Positions 43,326-51,207 of a DNA stretch of 64,000 nt are shown piece by piece. The stretch's first letter is position 1, and each line of letters starts with the position of its first letter. The DNA is from Streptoalloteichus tenebrarius (GTDB lineage Bacteria > Actinomycetota > Actinomycetes > Mycobacteriales > Pseudonocardiaceae). The stretch is from contig NZ_JAMTCP010000011.1 in assembly GCF_024171885.1 (NCBI RefSeq), positions 91,348-155,347 of the forward strand. Reading direction: 5' to 3'. A model generated the notes under the pieces. It had not been told where the DNA came from. It saw nothing but the letters and a program-made list of their open reading frames with translations, and did no database searches. Position numbers and translations under genes: made by a program.

Positions 43326-44252
43326 ATGGCCGAGACTGAGTCCCTCCTGACCGGCGCGATCGTCGACTGGCTCCCGCCGTCCGTCGCCGACACCCTGGCC
43401 CGTCGGCTCGGGCTTGAGGCCATGGGGCAGGTCGTCCCGGAGACCTTCAAGGAGCGGTCGCGGAACGCGTGGTTTCACGGCCACCACCGTGGAGTCCGGG
43501 TTTTCGTCAAGCTCTACGCCCACGCTCCGCACGGTGTCGTGGAACAGTACGTGGGACGACAACTGGGCGCCCGGTACACGACGGAGATCCTGCTCGGCGA
43601 GTCGGTGCCAAACCTCGGCTGGTGCAACGTCTTCCGGTGGGAGCCCGTCACGCCCCTGCCCCACACCCTCGACTCGGTCGAGACGGCGGCGACGCTCCTC
43701 GCGATGACGCACCGCCAGGACCCGGGCCGCGCCGACGTGCTGTCCCGACGACAGGTGGGGGAGCGGCCCTACCAGGAGCTCCTGGCCCGGTTCGGACGTG
43801 TCGCCTGGGACGTCTACCAGGAGTGGCGCGACCTGCTCGACGGGCGCGACACGGCCTCCGTCGTGCGCGAGGCCGAGCAGGCGGACGCCGAGACGCCCGG
43901 CGCGCTCCTCCACGGGGACTTCTCGTTGCGCAACGTGGGTTCGGGTGAGCGCGGCCGGCCCGTGGTCTTCGACTTCGAGCGATCCGGACTCGGGCCGACC
44001 GAACTGGATCTGAGAAGGATCTGGGACCGCGAACTGGCGGCCGTGCCGGGAGGTCGCGAAACGTTCGTCTCCGCCTACCGGGCGGCCCGCGGACTCACCG
44101 GGGTGTGGCCCGAGCCGGCGCTGCTCAGATACGCCCGCCTGACCTGCGCCCTCACCACGATCACCGCGGCCCGCAGGACCGACGACCCCCAGTTCGAACA
44201 GGAGGGACGGCGAATCCTGGAGGACCTCCGGGCCGAAGGCACATCGGCCTGA
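43326..44252 (+). CDS. Aminoglycoside phosphotransferase-like kinase
   Basis: A 308-residue APH/choline-kinase-fold protein. The Brenner-type motif is LLHGDFSLRNV, with catalytic Asp in HGD, followed by VVFDFERSGLGPTELDLRRI carrying the metal-binding DFE. The N-terminal lobe is AWFHGHHRGVRVFVKLYAH with the ATP Lys in VFVKLY. Start assignment is uncertain: ATG at 43326 is used, and GTG at 43320 is in frame. The GGAGGAG at 43297 is rather far for either. The substrate is unknown. It could be a resistance kinase or a metabolic kinase. Confidence 0.78.
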   Translation: MAETESLLTGAIVDWLPPSVADTLARRLGLEAMGQVVPETFKERSRNAWFHGHHRGVRVFVKLYAHAPHGVVEQYVGRQLGARYTTEILLGESVPNLGWCNVFRWEPVTPLPHTLDSVETAATLLAMTHRQDPGRADVLSRRQVGERPYQELLARFGRVAWDVYQEWRDLLDGRDTASVVREAEQADAETPGALLHGDFSLRNVGSGERGRPVVFDFERSGLGPTELDLRRIWDRELAAVPGGRETFVSAYRAARGLTGVWPEPALLRYARLTCALTTITAARRTDDPQFEQEGRRILEDLRAEGTSA

Positions 44253-44266
44253 ACCCGCCTCAGGCC

Positions 44267-44298
44267 CCCTGCCCAGCCCCCACCCTCTCCGGGCAGGG
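44267..44298 (+). terminator. Terminator after the kinase gene
   Basis: CCCTGCCC (44267-44274) faces GGGCAGGG (44291-44298) across a 16-base loop, 15 bases after the kinase stop. Confidence 0.45.
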
Positions 44299-44315
44299 TT
44301 CTGACAAAGTGGTTG

Positions 44316-44580
44316 TTACCTGTTGCCCTGTTGCCACTGGTCGGGTTCGGTGACGCCGGCGGCCAGGCAGAGTTGGGCACGGAGTTCCCGCGCGTTCGGG
44401 CTGGTGCCCGCCGCTGGGGCGATTTCGTGGGCGAGGTCGAGAAAGCGTCGTTTGACGCCGGTGGAGTCCAGACCGGTGGCGACGTTGATGGCGTGTTGGG
44501 CGTAGGTGTGGGCGGCGTCGACGTCGCCGACGAGGACGAAGGCGCGGGCGGCGGGCCTCAGAAGTCCGCAACCATCACTT
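44316..44580 (-). pseudogene. C-terminal fragment of a TPR-containing regulator
   Basis: On the minus strand, about 80 codons read as a helical repeat tail: ARAFVLVGDVDAAHTYAQ, then INVATGLDSTGVKRRFLDLA and LRAQLCLAAG. This resembles the C-terminal tetratricopeptide end of actinomycete helix-turn-helix regulators. There is no N-terminal DNA-binding part. Upstream (toward 44744) the frame changes into sequence shared with the remnant near 45480, so the gene is broken by recombination. Confidence 0.5.
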
Positions 44581-44800
44581 CGAGATGATCGTGACCCAAC
44601 ACCGCGACCGGGGTGCCGATCTCGCTGACCTTCCTGACGGCCAGAGCATTGAGGTTCCCTCGACCACCCGGCGACGTTCCATGAAGTCGTTGCCCTCCAT
44701 GCCGCAGGGAACACAGGGGGGTCACTGTCGAGCGCATCCGCCATGGCGCGATCATGGAGTGACGTACAGTCCCCGCCCGTCCGATGGATGGCAAGAGCAA
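44562..44800 (-). pseudogene. Remnant related to the one at 45478-45740
   Basis: Minus-strand sequence here and at 45478-45740 shares several blocks, including a MERRR-like segment and a VSEIGTPVAVL / VSDINAPVT segment ending VMVADF / VTVADF. The copies differ by insertions and have no common intact frame. They look like two decayed copies of one gene next to CRISPR leaders. I do not recognise the ancestral family. Confidence 0.4.
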
Positions 44801-44848
44801 ATGGTCAAAACCCGTGCCTTGGTCGGATAGAACACCAGGTCAGGAAGT
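44725..44848 (+). promoter_or_regulatory. CRISPR leader of array 1
   Basis: These 124 bases directly before the first repeat match 45746-45869 with about three mismatches, and the last 70 or so are identical. The part nearest the array is less GC-rich than its surroundings (AAGAGCAAATGGTCAAAACC). The position and conservation show that arrays 1 and 2 run left to right on the plus strand. Confidence 0.8.
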
Positions 44849-45243
44849 GTCGGCCCCGCCCACGCGGGGATGGTCCCGGCATCTACGACCAGGCCGGGTA
44901 CACCGACCCGTCGGCCCCGCCCACGCGGGGATGGTCCGGTCCACGACATCGGTGACATCACCATCGCGGAGTCGGCCCCGCCCACGCGGGGATGGTCCGG
45001 CGGGGACCTGTCCACCCTCGGCGTCACCGCCGTCGGCCCCGCCCACGCGGGGATGGTTCGGCGTTCAGCTTCGCGTCCGGCATCAGTCCACTAGTCGGCC
45101 CCGCCCACGCGGGGATGGTTCCTCGGTGACCAACCTTTGCTGGCCCGCGTTGAGGTCGGCCCCGCCCACGCGGGGATGGTTCGACGTCGGCCTCGGAGGG
45201 CACCTTGCCCCTGCCGTCGGCCCCGCCCACGCGGGGGTGAGTC
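44849..45243 (+). CRISPR. CRISPR array 1 (type I-E-like, 7 repeats, 6 spacers)
   Basis: A 28-base repeat beginning GTCGGCCCCGCCCACG and ending GCGGGGATGGTYC starts at 44849, 44910, 44971, 45032, 45094, 45155 and 45216. The period is 61 (one interval 62), so spacers are 33-34 bases. The last repeat is degenerate at its 3' end (GCGGGGGTGA), as expected at the leader-distal end. Repeat length, palindromic CCCCGC...GCGGGG core and spacer size fit type I-E. All spacers are different. No cas genes are found in the window. Confidence 0.95.
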
Positions 45244-45249
45244 GATCCA

Positions 45250-45745
45250 CTTGTTGTCGGTGGCGGCGTGACGCGTCAGGTCGCCGATCGCCGCCGCGTT
45301 GGCCCCAGGCGCCGACCATCACACCCGCAGTGGAGACCGCGTTGAACGGGACACCCGCCACCACCCCGACCCGGTGACGTCGAGGTCCACAACCAGCCAT
45401 CGCCGGCGACGCTGACAGTGGTCAGGGCGACGTCGATGCCTGCCGATGCGGGCGGTGACATCCCTGGTGGCCTCGGAAGTCCGCGACCGTCACTTCGAGG
45501 GTGGTCGTGGCCGAACGCGTGACCGGGGCGTTGATGTCGCTGACCTTCCTGGTGGCCAGAGTGTTGAGGGTGCTGGGTACTTCCTTGACCGCCCGGCGAC
45601 GTTCCATGAAGTCGTTGTTCTCTGTGCCGTGGGGAACGGGTGTGATGGGCCAGTGTCGGGCGGCGATGTCGGTGCACGCCAGCCCCGTGTTGCCCTGCGG
45701 GTCTTTCAGGCTGTCGGCGATACGAGCCGCCACGGCGTAGGGGCG
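45250..45745 (-). pseudogene. Broken gene remnant between arrays 1 and 2
   Basis: Minus-strand frames give coherent pieces: IADSLKDPQGNTGLACTDIA, then RHWPITPVPHGTENNDFMER, AVKEVPSTLNTLATRKVSDI, and in another frame DVALTTVSVAGDGWL. The pieces sit in different frames, so the gene is frameshifted. Part of it is repeated at 44562-44740. I do not recognise the family. Confidence 0.45.
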
Positions 45746-45869
45746 CTGTCGAGCGCATCCGCCATGGCGCGATCATGGAGCGACGAACAGTCCCCGCCCG
45801 TCCCATGGATGGCAAGAGCAAATGGTCAAAACCCGTGCCTTGGTCGGATAGAACACCAGGTCAGGAAGT
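45746..45869 (+). promoter_or_regulatory. CRISPR leader of array 2
   Basis: Near-identical to the leader of array 1 over 124 bases. It ends CAGGTCAGGAAGT directly before the first repeat of array 2. Confidence 0.8.
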
Positions 45870-46202
45870 GTCGGCCCCGCCCACGCGGGGATGGTTCCTG
45901 CGGCCGACCACCCAGGACCACAGTGGACACGTCGGCCCCGCCCACGCGGGGATGGTTCATGTTCCTCTTGACCGCGTCCTCAAGCTGCTGCGTCGGCCCC
46001 GCCCACGCGGGGATGGTCCCGGTGCCCACCCACCGGCCCGGCGATATCCGCAGTCGGCCCCGCCCACGCGGGGATGGTCCCCTCAACTCCCCGCGACAGG
46101 TCAGCGCGGCACTGTCGGCCCCGCCCACGCGGGGATGGTCCCGGTTTCTCACCAGCGCGCCCGTCATAGCGCTGGTCGGCCCCGCCCACGCGGGGATGGT
46201 TC
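45870..46202 (+). CRISPR. CRISPR array 2 (type I-E-like, 6 repeats, 5 spacers)
   Basis: The same 28-base repeat as array 1 starts at 45870, 45931, 45992, 46053, 46114 and 46175, period 61. The final repeat is intact rather than degenerate, which suggests that the true distal end of this array has been lost or separated. The downstream open frame uses an ATG inside this last repeat. Confidence 0.95.
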
Positions 46203-46636
46203 CCCGTGTTGGTGTGGTCGAGCTGCGCAGGATCGCCGTGGACTGGTCGTCTCGCGGTGGTCCTGTTGCCGAGCCGCCGGAGCGGGTGGAGTGGCCGGTT
46301 GCGAACGTTGCTTCCACGGTGTCGCGGGCCGTGGTCGAGTTCGACACGCCTCGCCTGCCGACGCGGGTGGTGCTCTACCGGTATTCGCGAGTGGGTGGTT
46401 CCGGGGTGCCGGATGAGTCGGCGGGAACGGAGGTGAGGTGCGGTGCTGCTCCGGGCGTCGCGTGTTGGAGAGAGGGGGATGGGCGTGAGCCGGCTCGGGT
46501 GGTGGTGCCGTTCCATGCTGAGGCGGGCTCATATTGGGTAGTCCACGCGGCGTGGCCCGTGTTGGGTGGACATGTAGGCCAGGATGTTGAGGTTGTGTCG
46601 GCGTCGTGGGCGGTTCGGGTCGTCAGGGGGTCGTGA
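46196..46636 (+). CDS. Unknown protein A of a cassette between CRISPR arrays
   Basis: An open frame of 146 codons that I do not recognise. Composition is protein-like (Trp, Tyr, Phe spread through it, acidic and basic balance), with TVSRAVVEFDTPRLPTRVVL and a C-terminal AWPVLGGHVGQDVEVVSASW. It has no signal peptide or membrane helix. Codons use more T and A in third position than neighbours, which suggests transfer. The first in-frame ATG (46196) lies inside the last repeat of array 2; GTG at 46214 is an alternative. Neither has a good ribosome site. The stop overlaps the start of protein B. Confidence 0.55.
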   Translation: MVPRVGVVELRRIAVDWSSRGGPVAEPPERVEWPVANVASTVSRAVVEFDTPRLPTRVVLYRYSRVGGSGVPDESAGTEVRCGAAPGVACWREGDGREPARVVVPFHAEAGSYWVVHAAWPVLGGHVGQDVEVVSASWAVRVVRGS

Positions 46637-47178
46637 TGCTGGTCGAGGTGGTGTCGTGGTTGTCGCTGGTGACCCGGACGGCGGTGAGGGCGTCGGCGAC
46701 GGTGGTCGCGACGGGCGCGGATGGTTCGGTGCGGGAGCGGTCGGAGCACGTGCTGGAGGCGGAGGATCTGCTGCGCTGGTCCTATGTGGCCTTCGGCGAC
46801 GGCGACGAGGTTCACCAGAGCTGTGATGGCGTCGAGCTGGTGCAGGCGGCGCACGGCAGGTCCACGCGGACACGTGTGGCGGGTGGCCCGGAGTTCTTCT
46901 CGTCGTGGCCTGGTGTTGTGGATGCGTGGCTGGTGGAGATGCTACGGCCGGTGGACCTGCTGGCCAGGGTTGCGGTGTCGTCGATCACTGGGGACCGCCT
47001 GGTGCGGATGACGGCGACGCCGTTGGGGAATGAGCCGTCCCCCTACAACGGGTTCTCGATCCCGGATGGGCGCACACTCGCGATGAGTCTGGACATGGAG
47101 CGTGGCTGTTTCACCGGGGCGGCGGTCACTCGTCCTGGTTGTGATGCGTTGACGTTCACGGTGACTCACGTGGAGTAG
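46633..47178 (+). CDS. Unknown protein B of a cassette between CRISPR arrays
   Basis: A frame of 181 codons starting at GTG 46633, overlapping the stop of protein A (GTGA); ATG at 46636 is an alternative. I do not recognise a family. It has a hydrophobic-amphipathic start (MLVEVVSWLSLVTRTAVRAS), EAEDLLRWSYVAFGDGDEV, a central FFSSWPGVVDAWLVEMLRPV, and DGRTLAMSLDMERGCFTGAA near the end. No clear membrane helix is present. Coupled translation implies that A and B act together. A long inverted repeat follows at 47216. Confidence 0.6.
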   Translation: MMLVEVVSWLSLVTRTAVRASATVVATGADGSVRERSEHVLEAEDLLRWSYVAFGDGDEVHQSCDGVELVQAAHGRSTRTRVAGGPEFFSSWPGVVDAWLVEMLRPVDLLARVAVSSITGDRLVRMTATPLGNEPSPYNGFSIPDGRTLAMSLDMERGCFTGAAVTRPGCDALTFTVTHVE

Positions 47179-47215
47179 CCGGGTGCAGCGGGCATGAACC
47201 AGGCTTGCTCGCTGT

Positions 47216-47275
47216 CTAAGAGATAAGTCTTGAGTTCCCGGCGAGGAACCCGCGAACTCAAGACTTATCTCTTAG
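47216..47275. terminator. 22-bp perfect inverted repeat, AT-rich hairpin
   Basis: Left arm 47216-47237 (starts CTAAGAGATAAG, ends TTGAGTTC) and right arm 47254-47275 are exact inverted complements with a 16-base loop. The AT-rich arms stand out in this GC-rich DNA. It lies 37 bases after protein B and 19 bases before array 3, so it may be a bidirectional terminator. It could instead be paired terminal repeats left by a mobile element. Confidence 0.6.
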
Positions 47276-47294
47276 TCGAGCGCGGCAACATAGC

Positions 47295-47627
47295 GTCGGC
47301 CCCGCCCACGCGGGGATGGTCCGTCCGAGCTGATGGCCCGGCTGATCCTCGCTGAGTCGGCCCCGCCCACGCGGGGGTGAGTCCGCCACCCACCTGCTGG
47401 TCATGGGCATGAACGGGTTTTCCCCGCGCACGCGGGGATGGTTCCTGGACCGCCATGCTGCCCTCCATACTCTCCGGGTCGGCCCCGCGCATGCGGGGAT
47501 GGTTCGCAATCGCGTGGGCACTGCGGGATGCGCCCTCGATCGGCCCCGCGCACGCGGGGATGGTTCCCTGCACACCCACGCGGCCATCTCCAACCGGGTT
47601 TCGGCCCCGCCCATGCGGGGGTGGGTT
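47295..47627 (+). CRISPR. CRISPR array 3 (degenerate, 6 repeats, 5 spacers)
   Basis: Repeats start at 47295, 47356, 47417, 47478, 47539 and 47600, with strict 61-base period. They are increasingly divergent: the second ends GCGGGGGTGAGTC like the terminal repeat of array 1, the third starts GTTTTCCCCG, the fourth and sixth have ATGCGGGG, and the sixth ends GCGGGGGTGGG. There is no leader. It reads as an old, leader-distal array tail, inactive for spacer uptake. Confidence 0.9.
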
Positions 47628-47853
47628 TGCGGCTTTGCCTGGCACTGCCGCTGTTTCTGGGGCTGTCACGTTCGACGGAGAGGCCTCGGCACCCTCTGGT
47701 GTCGAGGCCGCTTCGTCGAGTTGCTCAGGTAGCCGTGCTGCCCACGCCAGTGCACGCCTCGCGGCCGCCAGGGTTTCTGATGACGGCCCAGCGTGTGACC
47801 GGGGCTTCCGCTGCGATGGGCTCGCAGGCTGGGTAATGGTCGGACGCTCTCTG

Positions 47854-48081
47854 TCACCCCACCTGTTTCTCGTTCTTCGTGACGATTGTTTCGGGCTTGG
47901 TGTAATCGTCGCCGCTGGGCGGGGCGGAGTTGACGATCCTCAGATCGATCTGAACTCCGTCCGAAAAGGTGATCCGCTGTGCGACACCCTGCCCACCCTG
48001 GTCGACGCTCTCAACCTCGGTGACCTCCGGCCACGCCGAGACGGTCTTCCGGAAGAGTTCGAGAAAGCGAGGGTTGCGCAT
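47854..48081 (-). CDS. Small protein of unknown function
   Basis: A 75-residue protein starting MRNPRFLELFRKTVSAWPEV, followed by beta-like SVDQGGQGVAQRITFSDGVQ. It starts one base after the stop of the 83-residue gene upstream, so the two form an operon. I do not recognise it. A possible further frame (47666-47857, overlapping its stop as GTGA) is arginine-rich and is not called. Confidence 0.6.
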   Translation of the reverse strand: MRNPRFLELFRKTVSAWPEVTEVESVDQGGQGVAQRITFSDGVQIDLRIVNSAPPSGDDYTKPETIVTKNEKQVG

Positions 48082-48082
48082 C

Positions 48083-48334
48083 TCAGAACGCCTCCCGCGG
48101 GAGGTCGTAGTTGGCGTGCTTCGGGATCCCAGGCCCCCGAACGGCCTGCACCATGATCGTGGTGCTGCCGCCGTTCGCGTAGTTGACCTTGACCAGGTTG
48201 TGCTTCCGGTGCTGGGCGTTCGGGTCGTCCGACGATCCTGGCGGCACCGAGATGTCCTCGACGCTCACGATCTCCGGGTGGTCGAGGGCCTCCAACTCGG
48301 CCTGGAGGCGCCGCGCGAACTCGATCAGTTTCAT
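48083..48334 (-). CDS. Small protein of unknown function
   Basis: An 83-residue protein: an amphipathic N-terminal helix (KLIEFARRLQAELEALDHPE) followed by IVSVEDISVPPGS and a strand-rich end (LVKVNYANGGSTTIMVQAV). It is first in an operon with the 75-residue gene. I do not recognise the family. Small paired genes of this kind are common on integrated elements, but nothing here proves that origin. Confidence 0.65.
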   Translation of the reverse strand: MKLIEFARRLQAELEALDHPEIVSVEDISVPPGSSDDPNAQHRKHNLVKVNYANGGSTTIMVQAVRGPGIPKHANYDLPREAF

Positions 48335-48621
48335 GATTCCATTTTTCCGGTCCGCCGTCGGTTCAGGTGCCTGAACCGTTCCGCGCGCCCGACTTTCCCT
48401 CCATCGCGTTACCGCTCAGCCCAGCTCCTCTGCGGAGGGTGACTGAAAGCAGAGGAGACCTCCCTGGCGGGCTCGCGACAATAGGCCGTCCGAGTGGCGA
48501 ATGGGCTTTCCTGAGAAATGCTGCGTCGCTGCTCGTCTTCCCCGCACCCAGAAGCGCGTCCACGGCAATATGCCGACCCTGGGCTGGTCGGTGGGGAAAG
48601 TGCCGGAGCCTCGTGGGGGAG

Positions 48622-49338
48622 TCAGACGGCGCGGAGGTAGGTCGGGTGGGTGTCGGCGGTGGTGAGGTCGGCGAGGGTGACGCCGAGGCGGGAGAAGGGT
48701 TCGGTGGCGGCGTCGGTGGTGCGCAGCGCCCGACCCTCGCCCCGCTGGAGCCAGCCGACGTCGAGGGCGTGCCGCATCAGGGCGGCGGGGAGGGCTCCGG
48801 CGAGGTGCTCGCGGCGCTCCGTCCAATCCAGACAGTCGCGCAGCAGGGGTCGGCGCGGGCGGTCGGGGATGGGGACGCCGAGGTCGGCGAGGACGGCGCG
48901 GCCGGAGGGGGTGACGCTGAGCCCGTTCCCGATGTCGATCAGTCCATTGTGGAGCATGCCGTCGCGGAGGGCGACGCCCAGCCGACCGGCGACGTGGTCG
49001 TAGCAGTGCCGGGCGAAGGCGAGGCGGTTGGCGCGGAGGGACGCCCGCAGGCCGCGCGCCGGCCGTCCCTCGGCGTGCTGGGTCAGCCGCTCCACCAGGT
49101 CCGCCACGGCGGGGTCGCCGATCCGGACGTACTGGTGCCGCCCCTGCCGCAGGGTCTCCACGAAGCGCGCGGCGCGCAGGCGCGCGACCTGCTCGCTCGC
49201 GCTGGACGGGGCGATGCCGGCCACCCGCGCCAGCTCCCCGACGGTCCAGGCGCGCCCGTCGAGCAGCGCCAGGCACATGGCGGCGCGGCTGGGGTCGGCG
49301 AGCACGGCGGCGACGGACGCCAGGTCGACGTTCTCCAC
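48622..49338 (-). CDS. ArsR-family transcriptional regulator
   Basis: A 238-residue regulator. The N-terminal winged helix reads LASVAAVLADPSRAAMCLAL, TVGELARVAGIAPSSASEQV and GRHQYVRIGDPAVADLVERL. A C-terminal effector region (about 110-238) of an extended ArsR subgroup contains ARHCYDHVAGRLG and LRDCLDWTERREHLAGAL. I use the GTG at 49338, which leaves the palindrome at 49360 upstream; a start near 49377 would cover it. It is divergent from a flavin-reductase-like gene that it likely represses. Confidence 0.85.
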   Translation of the reverse strand: MENVDLASVAAVLADPSRAAMCLALLDGRAWTVGELARVAGIAPSSASEQVARLRAARFVETLRQGRHQYVRIGDPAVADLVERLTQHAEGRPARGLRASLRANRLAFARHCYDHVAGRLGVALRDGMLHNGLIDIGNGLSVTPSGRAVLADLGVPIPDRPRRPLLRDCLDWTERREHLAGALPAALMRHALDVGWLQRGEGRALRTTDAATEPFSRLGVTLADLTTADTHPTYLRAV

Positions 49339-49359
49339 CCGACCACCGTAGGCGCCACA

Positions 49360-49381
49360 CGTGTCGGCATGCGCCGACACG
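49360..49381. promoter_or_regulatory. ArsR operator candidate
   Basis: CGTGTCGGC and GCCGACACG form a perfect 9-bp inverted repeat with a 4-base centre (49360-49381) in the 65-base gap between the divergent ArsR and flavin-reductase genes. Its size and position fit an ArsR dimer site controlling both. Confidence 0.6.
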
Positions 49382-49403
49382 TCCGCGCGTGAGCCTGTGA
49401 GGC

Positions 49404-50033
49404 GTGACGGAAACACAGTTCCGCGGCGTCGCCGCCCCCGAGTCGGTCGTGCTCGATCCTCCGGTCCTCTACCCCGGCACCCCGGTGGTGCTGTTGTCGA
49501 GCCTGAATCCGGACGGTTCACCGAACCTGATGCCGATGTCCTCGGCGTGGGTGATCGGGAAGACCGCGTTGTTGGGACTGGGCAGGACCGGGCAGACGTT
49601 CGAGAACCTGCGGCGTTCCCCGGAATGCGTCCTGAACTACGCGTGTGAGGATTTGTGGCCGCACGTCGAGCGGTTGGCCCCGTTGACGGCGGTGGACCCG
49701 GTGCCGCCGTCGCGGGCGAGTCAGTTCCGGACCGAGCGCGACAAGTTCGGTGCGGCCGGTCTCACGCCGGTGCCGGGTGAGGTGGTGTCGGCTCCGCGCG
49801 TGGCCGAGAGCCCGATCCAGGTCGAGTGCCGTGTCGTGTCCACGCGGGTGGCCGAGGAGAGCATCGTCGGGGTGGTCGAGGCCCAGGTGTTGCGGGTGCA
49901 CGTGCATCCGGAGCTGGCGGCGGCCGACGGTCGGCACGTCGTGGTGGACGCGTGGCGGCCGTTGTTCTACGCGTTCCGCCGTTACCTCGGACGAGGTCCC
50001 CAGCTCGCCAAGTCCTTCCGGGCCAACGACTGA
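49404..50033 (+). CDS. Flavin reductase-like (FMN-binding split barrel) protein
   Basis: A 209-residue protein of the flavin reductase-like domain family, which binds FMN and may supply reduced flavin or act as an oxidoreductase. It has PGTPVVLLSSLNPDGSPNLM, SSAWVIG, LGLGRTGQTFENLRRSPECV and a C-terminal HVVVDAWRPLFYAFRRYLG. The GTG at 49404 is the earliest in-frame start after the operator; its ribosome site is weak. It is divergent from the ArsR regulator. Confidence 0.82.
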   Translation: MTETQFRGVAAPESVVLDPPVLYPGTPVVLLSSLNPDGSPNLMPMSSAWVIGKTALLGLGRTGQTFENLRRSPECVLNYACEDLWPHVERLAPLTAVDPVPPSRASQFRTERDKFGAAGLTPVPGEVVSAPRVAESPIQVECRVVSTRVAEESIVGVVEAQVLRVHVHPELAAADGRHVVVDAWRPLFYAFRRYLGRGPQLAKSFRAND

Positions 50034-50207
50034 CGCCGGAGGGCGTTCCTCGCGCTTCTGCCGGGGTCGGGGCGGGCCGCGACAGCGGTTCCGCCCCGAC
50101 CCCGGACGGTCAAACGCAGGTCAGCCCGCTCCAGATGGCCAGAGCGGTCGAGCCGTCGGAAACCCGCTCGAGCATCTCGAAGAAACGAGACCGCAATACG
50201 GGAATGG

Positions 50208-50236
50208 TTGTGGAATTTTTCTTCATGTGATATACT
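50208..50236 (+). promoter_or_regulatory. Sigma70-type promoter of the LCM methyltransferase
   Basis: TTGTGG (50208-50213) and TATACT (50231-50236) are 17 bases apart, and the region between is AT-rich (GAATTTTTCTTC). Transcription would start near 50243, leaving a short leader to the GTG at 50265. Confidence 0.6.
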
Positions 50237-50264
50237 GCGCATTCCAACACGTATTGTTCCTCGT

Positions 50265-51176
50265 GTGACCAGTCATGCCGGCAACACCAACACCAACACC
50301 AACACGACAAGCCAGGCCAGCCAGACCGCGGTGATGGCGGCCGCCGCCCGCGCCGCGCACCTCCTCGTCGACGCGGAACCCCGGATCTTCGCCGACACCG
50401 TGGCCGCCGCGCTCCTGGGCGACCGGGCCGAGGAACTCCTCGGCTACCACCGCGTCCACGGTGCCCATCCGATCCTGGCCGGGGCACGAGCCCAGGCCGT
50501 CACCAGGAGCCGCTACACCGAGGACGCCCTCGCCGGGGCCGTCCGCCGTGGCGTCACCCAGTACGTGGTCCTCGGCGCTGGCCTCGACTCCTTCGCCTAC
50601 CGGTCCGCGCTGGCGGACCGGCTCCGGGTCTTCGAGGTCGACCACCCCGCGACCCAGCGGGGGAAGCGGGACGCCTTGGCCGCCGCCGGGATCGCCGAAC
50701 CCGCCACCCTCACCTTCGTGCCCGTCGACTTCGAGACCGACTCGCTGGCCGACCAGCTCCGCCGGGCCGGCTTCGACGCGACGCGCCCCGCGATGGTGAG
50801 CTGGCTCGGGGTCACGATGTACCTCACGCGCGAGGCGCTCGGTCAGACCCTGGCGGTCCTCGGTGGCTTCGCCCCCGGCTCGGAGATCATCGCCGACTAC
50901 ATCCTGCCCGCGGAGATGCGGGACGGCGCCGGCGCGGCCTACGTCTCCGCGGTCATGTCCGCCGCCGCCGACGGCGGCGAGCCCTGGCTGACGGTCCTCA
51001 GCCCCGACGCGATGTCGGCCCTCCTCGAAGAGCACGGGTTCGTGGTGGTCGAACACGTCGGGCAACGCGATTCCGTCGACGCCGCGCTGTGGGAGCGCAC
51101 GGACGCGCTGCGTCCCGCCGAGCTGGCGAACCTGGTGCGGGCGAGGGTCGGCGAACGCCGGAACCCCGCGTCGTGA
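50265..51176 (+). CDS. Leucine carboxyl methyltransferase-family (putative SAM) methyltransferase
   Basis: A 303-residue member of the LCM/TIGR00027-type actinobacterial methyltransferases. It shows RSRYTEDALAGAVRRGVTQY, VVLGAGLDSFAYR (SAM loop), RVFEVDHPATQRGKR and MVSWLGVTMYL. The GTG at 50265 lies about 20 bases after the predicted start of transcription. Residues 5-13 are an Asn/Thr run from a short CAACAC tandem repeat. Methyl acceptors of this family are mostly unknown, and no neighbour suggests a pathway. Confidence 0.85.
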   Translation: MTSHAGNTNTNTNTTSQASQTAVMAAAARAAHLLVDAEPRIFADTVAAALLGDRAEELLGYHRVHGAHPILAGARAQAVTRSRYTEDALAGAVRRGVTQYVVLGAGLDSFAYRSALADRLRVFEVDHPATQRGKRDALAAAGIAEPATLTFVPVDFETDSLADQLRRAGFDATRPAMVSWLGVTMYLTREALGQTLAVLGGFAPGSEIIADYILPAEMRDGAGAAYVSAVMSAAADGGEPWLTVLSPDAMSALLEEHGFVVVEHVGQRDSVDAALWERTDALRPAELANLVRARVGERRNPAS

Positions 51177-51207
51177 CGCGGCGCGGGTGATCCTCAGCGG
51201 GTGACGC

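Noticed and set aside
46195..46250. The open frames that translate through the CRISPR repeats (recurring SAPPTRGW- or GPAHAGMV-like peptides)
   Set aside because: They are translations of the 61-base repeat-spacer period, not proteins. Only the frame leaving array 2 after its last repeat looks like a real gene.
47666..47857. A third small gene in the minus-strand operon at 47854-48334, starting GTG 47857
   Set aside because: The start overlap (GTGA) is attractive, but the product is R/H-rich. A different frame nearby looks more protein-like, so at best it is a frameshifted remnant.
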